A stretch of 64,000 bases of DNA from Thalassotalea nanhaiensis (GTDB lineage Bacteria > Pseudomonadota > Gammaproteobacteria > Enterobacterales > Alteromonadaceae), in assembly GCF_031583575.1 (NCBI RefSeq), contig NZ_CP134146.1, positions 1,736,001-1,800,000 on the forward strand, written 5' to 3'. The position numbers and the translations under genes were made by a program. Below are positions 28,176 to 35,234 of the stretch, in pieces. The notes below the pieces were generated by a model, which was given only the letters and a program-made list of their open reading frames with translations, had not been told where the DNA came from and made no database searches. How positions within the stretch are numbered: position 1 is the stretch's first letter; every line of letters begins with the position of its first letter.

Positions 28176-28208
28176 GCTGAGTTTGTTTAACTATTTTAAG
28201 AGATAAAA

Positions 28209-28733
28209 ATGCAAAATACATTATCAACACCAGCACTGATTAAATCGACAGTCATTGCATTAGCTATTGCCGCAATTGCATTAGTGAGTTTTATTTTGCC
28301 TGCTGAATATAATATTGATCCGACTGGGATTGGAGAAAAGTTGGGCCTAACAGCACTGGCGAATACCACTGTAACAATAGAGCAGCAAGAACAGAACACT
28401 GACACGCTTGAATTATCAGACAGTTTTGACATTACCGTACCCGCTGGGCGTGGTATTGAATTTAAGTTTGATATGCGACAGTTTAAAAAAATGAAATATG
28501 AATGGTCAACAGAAGGTAGTGCCTTGTATTTTGATTTACACGGCGAACCAGAGGGTGACACCACGGGTTATTATGAAAGCTATGCGATTGCCACATTAGC
28601 TGAAATGGAAGGCAGTTTTACCGCTCCGTTTAATGGGGTTCACGGCTGGTACTGGAAAAATAAAACTGATCAAGCTATAAACGTTAAACTAAAGGTTAAC
28701 GGCGAATATACCCTTATAGGCTTAAAAAAATAG
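28209..28733 (+). CDS. single-pass anchored periplasmic protein, partner of the HupE/UreJ-like protein
   Basis: The 174-residue product has one hydrophobic helix near the N-terminus (residues about 14-34, VIALAIAAIALVSFILP) and an extracytoplasmic domain of about 135 residues with several conserved-looking aromatic/glycine blocks (FDLHGEPEGDTTGYYESYA, GVHGWYWKNKTDQAINVKLKVNGEYT). The end resembles a small beta-sandwich with a WYWKN turn. I recognise it only as the anchor-type protein that often follows HupE/UreJ_2 genes in Alteromonadales. Its function is unknown; metal or cofactor delivery to its neighbour is conceivable. Confidence 0.65.
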   Translation: MQNTLSTPALIKSTVIALAIAAIALVSFILPAEYNIDPTGIGEKLGLTALANTTVTIEQQEQNTDTLELSDSFDITVPAGRGIEFKFDMRQFKKMKYEWSTEGSALYFDLHGEPEGDTTGYYESYAIATLAEMEGSFTAPFNGVHGWYWKNKTDQAINVKLKVNGEYTLIGLKK

Positions 28734-28884
28734 TTCGTTAAATACATTAATATTCAGACAAAAACAGTCTAGCTTCTGCAGTGCGAAACCATCTTTTAGC
28801 TCAGATCAGCTCTGACTTCAAGCTTGACTCTGCCTCTCGTTTAGATACAATTTCCGCCATTAACCTAATTATCAGGAGCACTCC

Positions 28885-29652
28885 TTGTTCATAGACTCTC
28901 ACTGTCATTTAGACCGCCTCGATTTATCAGATTTTAACAACGACCTAGACAGTGTTGTTAACGCTGCTACAGCCGCTAATGTCAGTAATATGCTGTGTGT
29001 ATCGGTTACACTCAAAGAATTCCCTAGTATGGCTGCTAAAACTGCAAAATATGACAATGTGCAATTGTCTTGCGGCGTACATCCATTAAATCAAGAAGAC
29101 ATGGTTGATGAAGCAGAACTCTTAACCCTCGCTGATAATGATCGAGTAGTCGCGGTTGGTGAAACTGGTCTGGATTACTTTTACGCACCTGAAACCCAAG
29201 AAGTACAACGAGATGCATTTCGTAAACACATTCGCGTGGCAAGAAAATTAAACAAACCTATTATTATTCATACCCGTGATGCGCAAGAAGATACGTTATC
29301 GATTATGCGTGAAGAAGGGGCTGAGCAGGTTGGCGGTGTGTTGCATTGTTTTACCGAAAGCTGGGAAATGGCTGAACAAGCAATAGCTATGGGATTTTAT
29401 ATATCGTTCTCCGGTATCGTTACGTTTAAAAACGCCTCCGCATTACGCCATGTTGCCCATCAGGTCCCTGATGACAAGTTCTTGATTGAAACTGATTCTC
29501 CTTATTTAGCACCGGTACCGCATAGAGGTAAGCAAAACCAGCCTGCTTATGTAGTAGAGGTTGCTAAAATGCTTGCTGATGTACGTGGGCAAACAGTCGA
29601 ACAAATTGCAACACTATCTACTGAAAATTATAAACGCTTATTTAAGGTTTAA
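28885..29652 (+). CDS. tatD: TatD family metal-dependent hydrolase
   Basis: This is a TIM-barrel amidohydrolase with two-metal active-site motifs: SHCHLDRLD at the N-terminus, GETGLDYFY, HTRDAQEDT, LHCFTES and ETDSPYLAPVPHRGK. Family members are DNases with 3'-5' activity and roles in DNA repair or turnover. The length of 255 residues suits the YcfH-type relative, which lies beside pilZ and holB in other gammaproteobacteria. The start is TTG at 28885 with AGGAGC at 28874-28879. It is separated from its usual partner pilZ by the HupE-like pair. Confidence 0.9.
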   Translation: MFIDSHCHLDRLDLSDFNNDLDSVVNAATAANVSNMLCVSVTLKEFPSMAAKTAKYDNVQLSCGVHPLNQEDMVDEAELLTLADNDRVVAVGETGLDYFYAPETQEVQRDAFRKHIRVARKLNKPIIIHTRDAQEDTLSIMREEGAEQVGGVLHCFTESWEMAEQAIAMGFYISFSGIVTFKNASALRHVAHQVPDDKFLIETDSPYLAPVPHRGKQNQPAYVVEVAKMLADVRGQTVEQIATLSTENYKRLFKV

Positions 29653-29675
29653 TTTCTGTTTAAAAGTGAATTAAT

Positions 29676-30326
29676 ATGACAATGAAATTATGGCACTGTT
29701 ATGACAGCCGATCTCTGCGTGCGCTATGGGCACTGGAAGAAATGGGGCTTAAATATGAGGTTGAAGTTTTACCTTTTCCGCCGAGGTTTCTCAAAAAAGA
29801 CTACTTAGAAACCAATCCATTGGGAACCGTGCCGTTTTTTATAGATGGGGACACCTGTTTAACAGAGTCTACCGCGATATGTCACTACTTGGTTGAAAAA
29901 TATCAACAGCAGCAACTCTCTATTGAGGTCACACATCCTGAGTACGGACAGTTCCTTAATTATCTATATCAAAGTGATACTACCTATACGTTTCCATTAG
30001 CGTTAATACTTCGCTATAAACATTTAGAGCAGGGTGAGCGTTTAAATCCTCAAATTGTAGAAGACTACAGTCAATGGTTATTCTCAAGAATGCGCGGCTT
30101 AGTTCAACATTTTCAAACGAATGAATACCTTTGCGGTAATAAGTTTACCATTGCTGATATTGCCATAGGTATGGCGCTACATTTTGGTGAGAGAATTGGT
30201 TTAGCAGACAATTATAAACCTGAAATTAAGGATTATTTAGCTAGATTACAAGCAAGGCCGGCGTTTAAAAGAGCAAGACAGATAGGTGTTGAGCTGGATC
30301 CTTTTGCTAACTTGTCTACGCCATAA
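29676..30326 (+). CDS. glutathione S-transferase family protein
   Basis: The 216-residue product has the N-terminal thioredoxin-like domain (residues 1-80) with MKLWHCYDSRSLRALWALEE, the cis-proline in GTVPFF and the ESTAICHYL glutathione-contact segment, and an all-alpha C-terminal domain with FTIADIAIGMAL as N-capping box. Substrate and subclass cannot be told from sequence alone. It follows tatD by 23 bases and may be co-transcribed. A dispersed repeat starts at its stop codon. Confidence 0.88.
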   Translation: MTMKLWHCYDSRSLRALWALEEMGLKYEVEVLPFPPRFLKKDYLETNPLGTVPFFIDGDTCLTESTAICHYLVEKYQQQQLSIEVTHPEYGQFLNYLYQSDTTYTFPLALILRYKHLEQGERLNPQIVEDYSQWLFSRMRGLVQHFQTNEYLCGNKFTIADIAIGMALHFGERIGLADNYKPEIKDYLARLQARPAFKRARQIGVELDPFANLSTP

Positions 30327-30389
30327 CGCGCGAACAAGTTCACGCCAACCATAATAACAAACTATGGTTGGTCCGATTTTAATCGGACG
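30327..30389 (+). repeat. dispersed two-hairpin repeat, copy 2
   Basis: It contains two nested hairpin parts, CCAACCATA / TATGGTTGG and GTCCGATT / AATCGGAC. The whole stretch is a close match in opposite orientation to 8399-8460. It begins right after the glutathione-transferase stop codon. Confidence 0.75.
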
Positions 30390-30396
30390 TTAAAGC

Positions 30397-30428
30397 AAAA
30401 AAAAAGGCCTGAAGCAATCGCTTCAGGC
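30397..30428 (-). terminator. orphan intrinsic terminator on the - strand
   Basis: The nine-base stem GCCTGAAGC / GCTTCAGGC with a four-base loop is preceded on the + strand by nine A residues (30397-30405), which form a U run only on the - strand. There is no - strand gene upstream, so it must end an unannotated RNA or be non-functional. Confidence 0.7.
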
Positions 30429-30560
30429 TCAGGGGAATGGCTCAATAGGTTGAGCCTGCGCTAATTTGTTTAAGTAGTGAGTCTCTGAAAACTCCTAAAT
30501 AAAAACTCGATTTATTTGCTACTTGGACTTTTAATTGTAGTGTAAATGTGATTAAAATCT
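30397..30560 (-). ncRNA. candidate small RNA with alternative stems
   Basis: Upstream of the orphan terminator, on the same strand, CAGGCTCA (30451-30458 complement) can pair either with TTGAGCC (30439-30445 side, stem GGCTCAA/TTGAGCC) or with TGAGCCTG, which overlaps the terminator's 5' arm. This is an attenuator-like arrangement. The 5' end is not defined; a TACAAT-like box around 30535-30545 on the - strand has no good -35. I know no Rfam family that matches. Only sequence logic supports it. Confidence 0.35.
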
Positions 30561-30852
30561 AGTCGATTTTGAAAATAATTTGATTTATTTTTTAATGCCG
30601 TAAAATCAATGGGTTACAGGCGTTAGTTGTCGGCTTTTAACTTGCTACTGCACAGCTTGTCTATAGGTTTTGTACATCTTTGACACAACTTATCCACACC
30701 TTGTTTTGTCTGATATTATTTGTAGTTAATCTACGGTTAACCGCACAGTTTCTATATGGTATGGTAATACTAATTGCTACAAATATTTTCTTCTGAATTT
30801 AAAAGTAGTAATTAAATCAGTAACTAAAATAATAAAAATTAATGGCGTCTTC
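30429..30852. other. 424-bp gap before the SpmA/SpmB fusion gene
   Basis: Apart from the alternative stems near its left end I see no coding frame. It contains one perfect DnaA-box consensus (TTATCCACA, 30690-30698) and AT-rich sequence, and must include the promoter of the following gene. No tRNA is seen. Confidence 0.35.
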
Positions 30853-32082
30853 ATGTTAAATATCATCTGGTTGTTTTTCTTCATCTTTGCCTTTGTTGTT
30901 TCGCTGTATCAATGGCTCGTTCTTGGCAATGCTGCAATTTTTGAAGATCTACTCAGTAGTATTATTTCTATGTCGAAAGTCACGGTTGAAATCGCCATTG
31001 GTTTAATTGGGATATTAAGCTTTTGGCTTGGCATGATGAAAATTGCTGAAAGTGGCGGTATTGTGAATAAAATAGCGCAGGCCATTTCACCATTATTTTC
31101 TCGATTAATGCCTGAAGTCCCAAAAAATCATCCTGCTTTTGGCTCTATAACCATGAACTTATCGGCAAATTTTTTAGGCTTAGATAACGCAGCAACCCCT
31201 TTAGGCTTAAAGGCGATGAGCGATCTGCAAGAGATTAACCCTAAGAAAGACACCGCAAGTAATGCACAAATACTGTTTTTAGTTCTTAATACCTCCTCCG
31301 TTACTCTGTTTCCAATAAGCGTGTTTGTTTATCGGGCACAGCAAGGAGCAGCGGTTGCAACCGATGTATTTATTCCCATCTTGCTTGCTACGTTTGCCTC
31401 TACCTTAGCAGGGCTTGTTTCAGTTGCACTGTTTCAACGAATAAAACTGTATAAAGGTGTGATTCTACTGTATCTCAGTGCAGCAATGGCATTAGTTGCC
31501 GCGTTAGTGATTTATTTGGCGCAGCTAACGGCAGAGCAGCTGGCTCAACAATCTTCATTAATGGGCAACTTTTTGATCATCTCCGTATTAATTAGTTTTC
31601 TTGGTATAGCGCATTTAAAAAAAGTGAATGTGTATGATCAATTTATTATTGGCGCAAAAGAGGGCTTTGAAGTCAGCGTTAAACTTATCCCTTACTTGTT
31701 AGCCATGCTTTGTGCGATTGGCGTGTTTCGGGCAAGTGGTGCATTAGACTTAATTGTCGACAGTATACGTAATTTAGTTATTTACATGGGCGGCGACACT
31801 CGTTTTGTTGACGCTTTGCCTACCGCGTTTATGAAACCATTAAGCGGCTCCGGCTCTCGAGCTATGATGATCGAAACGATGAATGCTCATGGCGCCGACT
31901 CATTTGCAGGACGGTTAGCATCTATCATGCAAGGCTCAACCGAAACTACGTTTTATGTATTAGCGGTTTATTTTGGCAGTGTTGGCATTCGCTATTCACG
32001 CCACGCCATAACCTGTGGCTTAATTGCTGATGTCAGTGGTATTTGCGCCGGTATTGGTGTTTGCTACTGGTTCTTTGGCTAA
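30853..32082 (+). CDS. SpmA-SpmB fusion / nucleoside-recognition (Gate) domain membrane protein
   Basis: The 409-residue protein has about ten hydrophobic helices and consists of two related halves. The N-terminal half carries the SpmA-type motif LSANFLGLDNAATPLGLKAM, and the C-terminal half carries the SpmB-type block 'FMKPLSGSGSRAMM' and MQGSTETTFYVLAVYFGSVGI. Bacillus SpmA and SpmB are separate proteins required for spore core dehydration; fused versions are common in non-sporulating Proteobacteria, where the role is unknown and may be transport of a small polar or nucleoside-like molecule. It stands alone upstream of the propionate regulator. Confidence 0.85.
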   Translation: MLNIIWLFFFIFAFVVSLYQWLVLGNAAIFEDLLSSIISMSKVTVEIAIGLIGILSFWLGMMKIAESGGIVNKIAQAISPLFSRLMPEVPKNHPAFGSITMNLSANFLGLDNAATPLGLKAMSDLQEINPKKDTASNAQILFLVLNTSSVTLFPISVFVYRAQQGAAVATDVFIPILLATFASTLAGLVSVALFQRIKLYKGVILLYLSAAMALVAALVIYLAQLTAEQLAQQSSLMGNFLIISVLISFLGIAHLKKVNVYDQFIIGAKEGFEVSVKLIPYLLAMLCAIGVFRASGALDLIVDSIRNLVIYMGGDTRFVDALPTAFMKPLSGSGSRAMMIETMNAHGADSFAGRLASIMQGSTETTFYVLAVYFGSVGIRYSRHAITCGLIADVSGICAGIGVCYWFFG

Positions 32083-32179
32083 CACTTATCTACTAGTCCG
32101 ATATTCAAACGCTTGTATGTCGGACAATAATTCACTTAAATATAACATTGTTGCTTCATTTAACTAGTTTTTTGCCTTT

Positions 32180-32191
32180 ATTGTCGACAAT
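32180..32191. promoter_or_regulatory. palindromic operator candidate 1 (GntR)
   Basis: ATTGTCGACAAT is a perfect 12-base palindrome. It lies just upstream of the promoter candidate of the GntR gene. A palindrome of the TTGTCGACAA type suits a GntR/FCD regulator of propionate genes in Alteromonadales. Confidence 0.6.
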
Positions 32192-32206
32192 CTCTGTTTT
32201 TTAGTC

Positions 32207-32234
32207 TTGACTTAACGTTTAATCGGCGTATTAT
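32207..32234 (+). promoter_or_regulatory. promoter candidate of the GntR-prp operon
   Basis: TTGACT (32207-32212) and TATTAT (32229-32234) are spaced by 16 bases. They stand between operator candidates at 32180 and 32251, so bound repressor could block both ends. Confidence 0.5.
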
Positions 32235-32250
32235 CTTGGTGTAAATACCA

Positions 32251-32284
32251 AGTGTCGACAATTTGTTTTATACAAGTCGACAGA
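32251..32284. promoter_or_regulatory. operator candidates 2 and 3 (GntR)
   Basis: AGTGTCGACAAT (32251-32262) shares ten of twelve bases with site 1, and ACAAGTCGACAG (32273-32284) retains the GTCGAC core. Both lie just downstream of the promoter candidate and before the GntR start. Confidence 0.5.
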
Positions 32285-32316
32285 CGTATCGCTGAAAAAT
32301 AACTAAATAGAGTCCG

Positions 32317-33000
32317 ATGAACTATAAAAACCCAGCAAGACAAGCCGTGGTTACTACCGCAGATAAAATATTTGAAACCATGCAACATGAGATTGTTGAA
32401 GGTGAGATATTAGCGGGTAGTAAAATCAGTGAACCTGAACTTGCTAAAAAATATCAAGTCAGTCGTTCAACTCTTCGTGAAGCGTTAAATCGTCTTGAAA
32501 AATGCCACTTAATTGAGCGTAAAGCGAATGTTGGCTCACGTGTGGTTGAGTGTACTACTAAGGGCTTGCTTGAAATATATATAGTTCGTGAAGCACTCGA
32601 AGGTATGGCCTGTCGTTTGGCGGCCAGTCAAATGAAAGATGACGAAATTAAAGAGTTGCAAACCATACTTGCCGTTCATGGCCAAGAAAAGCAACTACAA
32701 GATGGGATCGCCTATTACCAGGAAGAAGGTGATTTAGATTTTCATTACCGAGTGATCCAAGGCAGTAACAATCAACAACTAATCAATATTCTTTGTGGTG
32801 AGCTGTATCACCTTGTGCGTATGTATCGTTGCCAGTTTGGCATGAACAGTCCGCGTGCAAGTCGTGCCTATGGTGAGCACAAAGCAATTTTACATGCGAT
32901 AGCTGACAGAGATGGTGAATTAGCAGAAATGCTGATGCGTCGTCACATCGCGGCATCGCGCAAAAATATCGAAAGAAAACTAGAACAGGAAAGTGAATAA
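32317..33000 (+). CDS. GntR/FCD-family regulator of the propionate operon
   Basis: The 227-residue protein has an N-terminal winged helix (residues about 10-75; '[31 protein letters not shown]') and a C-terminal helical FCD ligand-binding domain (about 85-215) with histidines that could bind metal in [16 protein letters not shown] and 'RHIAASR'. It begins the prp operon with one base before prpB, so it most likely controls it in response to a methylcitrate-pathway intermediate. The flanking GTCGACA palindromes are probably its own operators, giving autoregulation. In Shewanella relatives this regulator is called PrpQ; I am not certain the name applies here. Confidence 0.88.
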   Translation: MNYKNPARQAVVTTADKIFETMQHEIVEGEILAGSKISEPELAKKYQVSRSTLREALNRLEKCHLIERKANVGSRVVECTTKGLLEIYIVREALEGMACRLAASQMKDDEIKELQTILAVHGQEKQLQDGIAYYQEEGDLDFHYRVIQGSNNQQLINILCGELYHLVRMYRCQFGMNSPRASRAYGEHKAILHAIADRDGELAEMLMRRHIAASRKNIERKLEQESE

Positions 33001-33001
33001 C

Positions 33002-33892
33002 ATGACAACTCAATTATCTCCAGGTGCAAAATTTCGTTTAGCACTACAAAACAACAAGCCACTACAAGTAGTAGGTACTATTAATGCGTATTGCGCAATG
33101 ATGGCTGAGCAATTAGGTCACCAAGCTATATACCTTTCTGGTGGTGGTGTTGCCAATGCATCTTACGGTTTACCTGATTTAGGTATGACATCTTTAAACG
33201 ATGTTGTTGCTGACGTTCAACGTATAACTGCAGCGTCTAGCTTACCGTTATTAGTAGATATCGACACAGGTTGGGGCGGAGCTTTCAATATCGCCAAAAC
33301 TATTCGTGATATGGAAAAAGCTGGCGCAGCAGCTGTTCACATTGAAGATCAGGTTGCACAAAAACGTTGTGGTCACCGTCCAAACAAAGAAATCGTATCA
33401 ACTGCAGAAATGGTTGATCGTATTAAAGCAGCAGTTGACGCACGTACAGATAAAGACTTCTTTATCATGGCTCGTACTGACGCATTCGCTCAAGAAGGTC
33501 TAGAAGCGGCACTTGAACGTGCAAAAGCATACGTTGCAGCAGGTGCTGACGGTATTTTTGCTGAAGCTGTTAAAACAGAAGAGCATTACCGTGCATTTAC
33601 CGAAGCACTAGATGTACCTGTATTAGCAAACATCACTGAATTTGGTCAAACAGAGCTTTGGAACAAAGAGCAACTAGGCGAGTGGGGCTGTGCAATGGTG
33701 CTTTACCCATTATCAGCATTCCGTGCTATGAACAAAGCTGCTGAACTTGTTTACAAAACATTATTAGCCGATGGCGATCAAAAAGCAGTTATTGATAACA
33801 TGCAAACTCGTATGGATTTATATGATTACCTTGGTTACCACGATTACGAGCAAAAGCTAGATGCGCTTTTCTCTGAAGGTAAAAACAAGTAA
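33002..33892 (+). CDS. prpB: 2-methylisocitrate lyase
   Basis: PrpB splits 2-methylisocitrate to pyruvate and succinate, the last step of propionate oxidation. The ICL/PEP-mutase fold is seen in [18 protein letters not shown] and the catalytic [13 protein letters not shown] loop is intact. The ATG at 33002 comes one base after the GntR stop codon with ACAGGAAAG upstream and yields 296 residues; an in-frame GTG at 32993 is less likely. It leads prpC by 62 bases. Confidence 0.95.
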   Translation: MTTQLSPGAKFRLALQNNKPLQVVGTINAYCAMMAEQLGHQAIYLSGGGVANASYGLPDLGMTSLNDVVADVQRITAASSLPLLVDIDTGWGGAFNIAKTIRDMEKAGAAAVHIEDQVAQKRCGHRPNKEIVSTAEMVDRIKAAVDARTDKDFFIMARTDAFAQEGLEAALERAKAYVAAGADGIFAEAVKTEEHYRAFTEALDVPVLANITEFGQTELWNKEQLGEWGCAMVLYPLSAFRAMNKAAELVYKTLLADGDQKAVIDNMQTRMDLYDYLGYHDYEQKLDALFSEGKNK

Positions 33893-33954
33893 AGCTGTAA
33901 CAACAAAGTATAAATTTAAATAAAATACAGAACTATATTATTAGGAAAGAAATT

Positions 33955-35079
33955 ATGTCTGAGAAAAAAATTGGTGGTGCAGGTCTACGTGGTCAAAGTG
34001 CCGGTGAAACAAAATTATGTACAGTAGGTCAATCTGGTTCAGGTTTAACTTATTGTGGTTACGATGTTGCAGACCTTGCTGAAAATTCAACATTTGAAGA
34101 AGTAGCATACCTTTTATTTAACGGTGAGTTACCAAATCAAGCACAATTAGATGCATATAAAGCTGAACTTCATGCAATGCGTGATTTACCACAAGCACTT
34201 AAAGAAGTGTTAGAGCGCATTCCAGCAGATGCTCATCCGATGGATGTTATGCGTACCGGTGCATCATTTTTAGGTAATGTAGAACCAGAAAATGATTTTT
34301 CAGAGCAACGTACAGCTGCTAACCGTTTACTTGCAGCTTTCCCTGCAATTATGACGTATTGGTACCGTTACAGCCATGACGGTGTAAAAATTGACTGTGT
34401 TACTGAAGAAGAGTCTTTAGGTGGTCATTTCTTACGTCTTCTTAACGGTGAAGAGCCTTCAGCACAACATAAACGTGTTATGGATGTTTCATTAATTCTT
34501 TATGCAGAGCATGAGTTTAATGCATCTACATTTACAGCTCGTGTTTGTGCATCTACCTTATCAGATATGTTCTCATGTATTACCGGTGCTATCGGTACAT
34601 TACGTGGTCCATTACACGGTGGTGCAAACGAAGCTGCAATGGATATGATCTTAAAGTTCAACTCGCCAGAAGATGCAAAAGAGAAAATGGCTGGTATGTT
34701 AGAGCGTAAAGAAAAAATCATGGGCTTCGGTCACGCGATTTACCGCACATCAGATCCTCGTAACGTAGTTATCAAAGCTTGGTCTGAGAAATTAGCGCAA
34801 GAAAATGGTGATACGTCACTTTACGATATCTCTGTAGCTTGTGAAGAGTTCATGTGGGATACCAAGAAATTATTCTGTAATGCTGATTTCTTCCACGCAT
34901 CAACCTACAACTATATGGGAATTCCAACTAAACTATTTACACCTATTTTTGTGTGTTCACGTTTAACTGGTTGGGCTGCTCATGTTATGGAGCAGCGCGA
35001 TAACAACCGTATTATCCGCCCAAGTGCAGATTATACAGGTGTTGAACCTCGCACTGTTGGTCCTATCTCAGAAAGATAA
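33955..35079 (+). CDS. prpC: 2-methylcitrate synthase
   Basis: PrpC condenses propionyl-CoA and oxaloacetate. The 374-residue length and the segments GLRGQSAGETKLCTVGQSGSGLTYCGYD, ITGAIGTLRGPLHGGANEAAM and MGFGHAIYRTSDPR with the catalytic histidines mark the methylcitrate rather than the citrate synthase branch. The operon context (prpB, acnD, prpF) confirms this. AGGAAAG stands before the ATG. A stem-loop follows, suggesting that part of the transcripts end here. Confidence 0.95.
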   Translation: MSEKKIGGAGLRGQSAGETKLCTVGQSGSGLTYCGYDVADLAENSTFEEVAYLLFNGELPNQAQLDAYKAELHAMRDLPQALKEVLERIPADAHPMDVMRTGASFLGNVEPENDFSEQRTAANRLLAAFPAIMTYWYRYSHDGVKIDCVTEEESLGGHFLRLLNGEEPSAQHKRVMDVSLILYAEHEFNASTFTARVCASTLSDMFSCITGAIGTLRGPLHGGANEAAMDMILKFNSPEDAKEKMAGMLERKEKIMGFGHAIYRTSDPRNVVIKAWSEKLAQENGDTSLYDISVACEEFMWDTKKLFCNADFFHASTYNYMGIPTKLFTPIFVCSRLTGWAAHVMEQRDNNRIIRPSADYTGVEPRTVGPISER

Positions 35080-35084
35080 AGACC

Positions 35085-35108
35085 AGGCAAAAGAAGAGTC
35101 TTTTGCCT
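35085..35108 (+). terminator. stem-loop after prpC
   Basis: A ten-base perfect stem AGGCAAAAGA / TCTTTTGCCT has a four-base loop and no full T run behind it. It may attenuate or stabilise the upstream mRNA, because acnD continues the operon. Confidence 0.5.
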
Positions 35109-35122
35109 TGTATAGATAATAG

Positions 35123-35169
35123 AATGGGGAATGGCGTTTAATTTAACTCAAATTAATGCCTTCCCCATT
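35123..35169. repeat. imperfect palindrome between prpC and acnD
   Basis: AATGGGGAATGGCGTTTAATTT (35123-35144) pairs with AAATTAATGCCTTCCCCATT (35150-35169), apart from small mismatches, around a five-base loop. Together with the preceding stem-loop it makes the prpC-acnD gap unusually structured. Confidence 0.55.
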
Positions 35170-35234
35170 TCCGAATAAATAAATTGCAAAAGTGCATTAG
35201 CATGTATTTTTGTTTAAACATAGTGGATTTCCTT

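Noticed and set aside
30690-30698. TTATCCACA, a perfect DnaA-box consensus
   Set aside because: It is a single box, with no AT-rich unwinding element, no further boxes and no dnaA/dnaN or gidA nearby. A nine-base match is expected by chance in a chromosome.
31755-31766. GTCGACA-like operator core inside the SpmA-SpmB fusion gene
   Set aside because: It is only a half-palindrome inside a coding region, with no promoter close by; chance is a sufficient explanation.
35184-35234. Longer N-terminus for AcnD starting at 35184
   Set aside because: The additional 17 residues are hydrophobic and cysteine-rich but not family-like; AcnD proteins begin at MNYEYRKPL.
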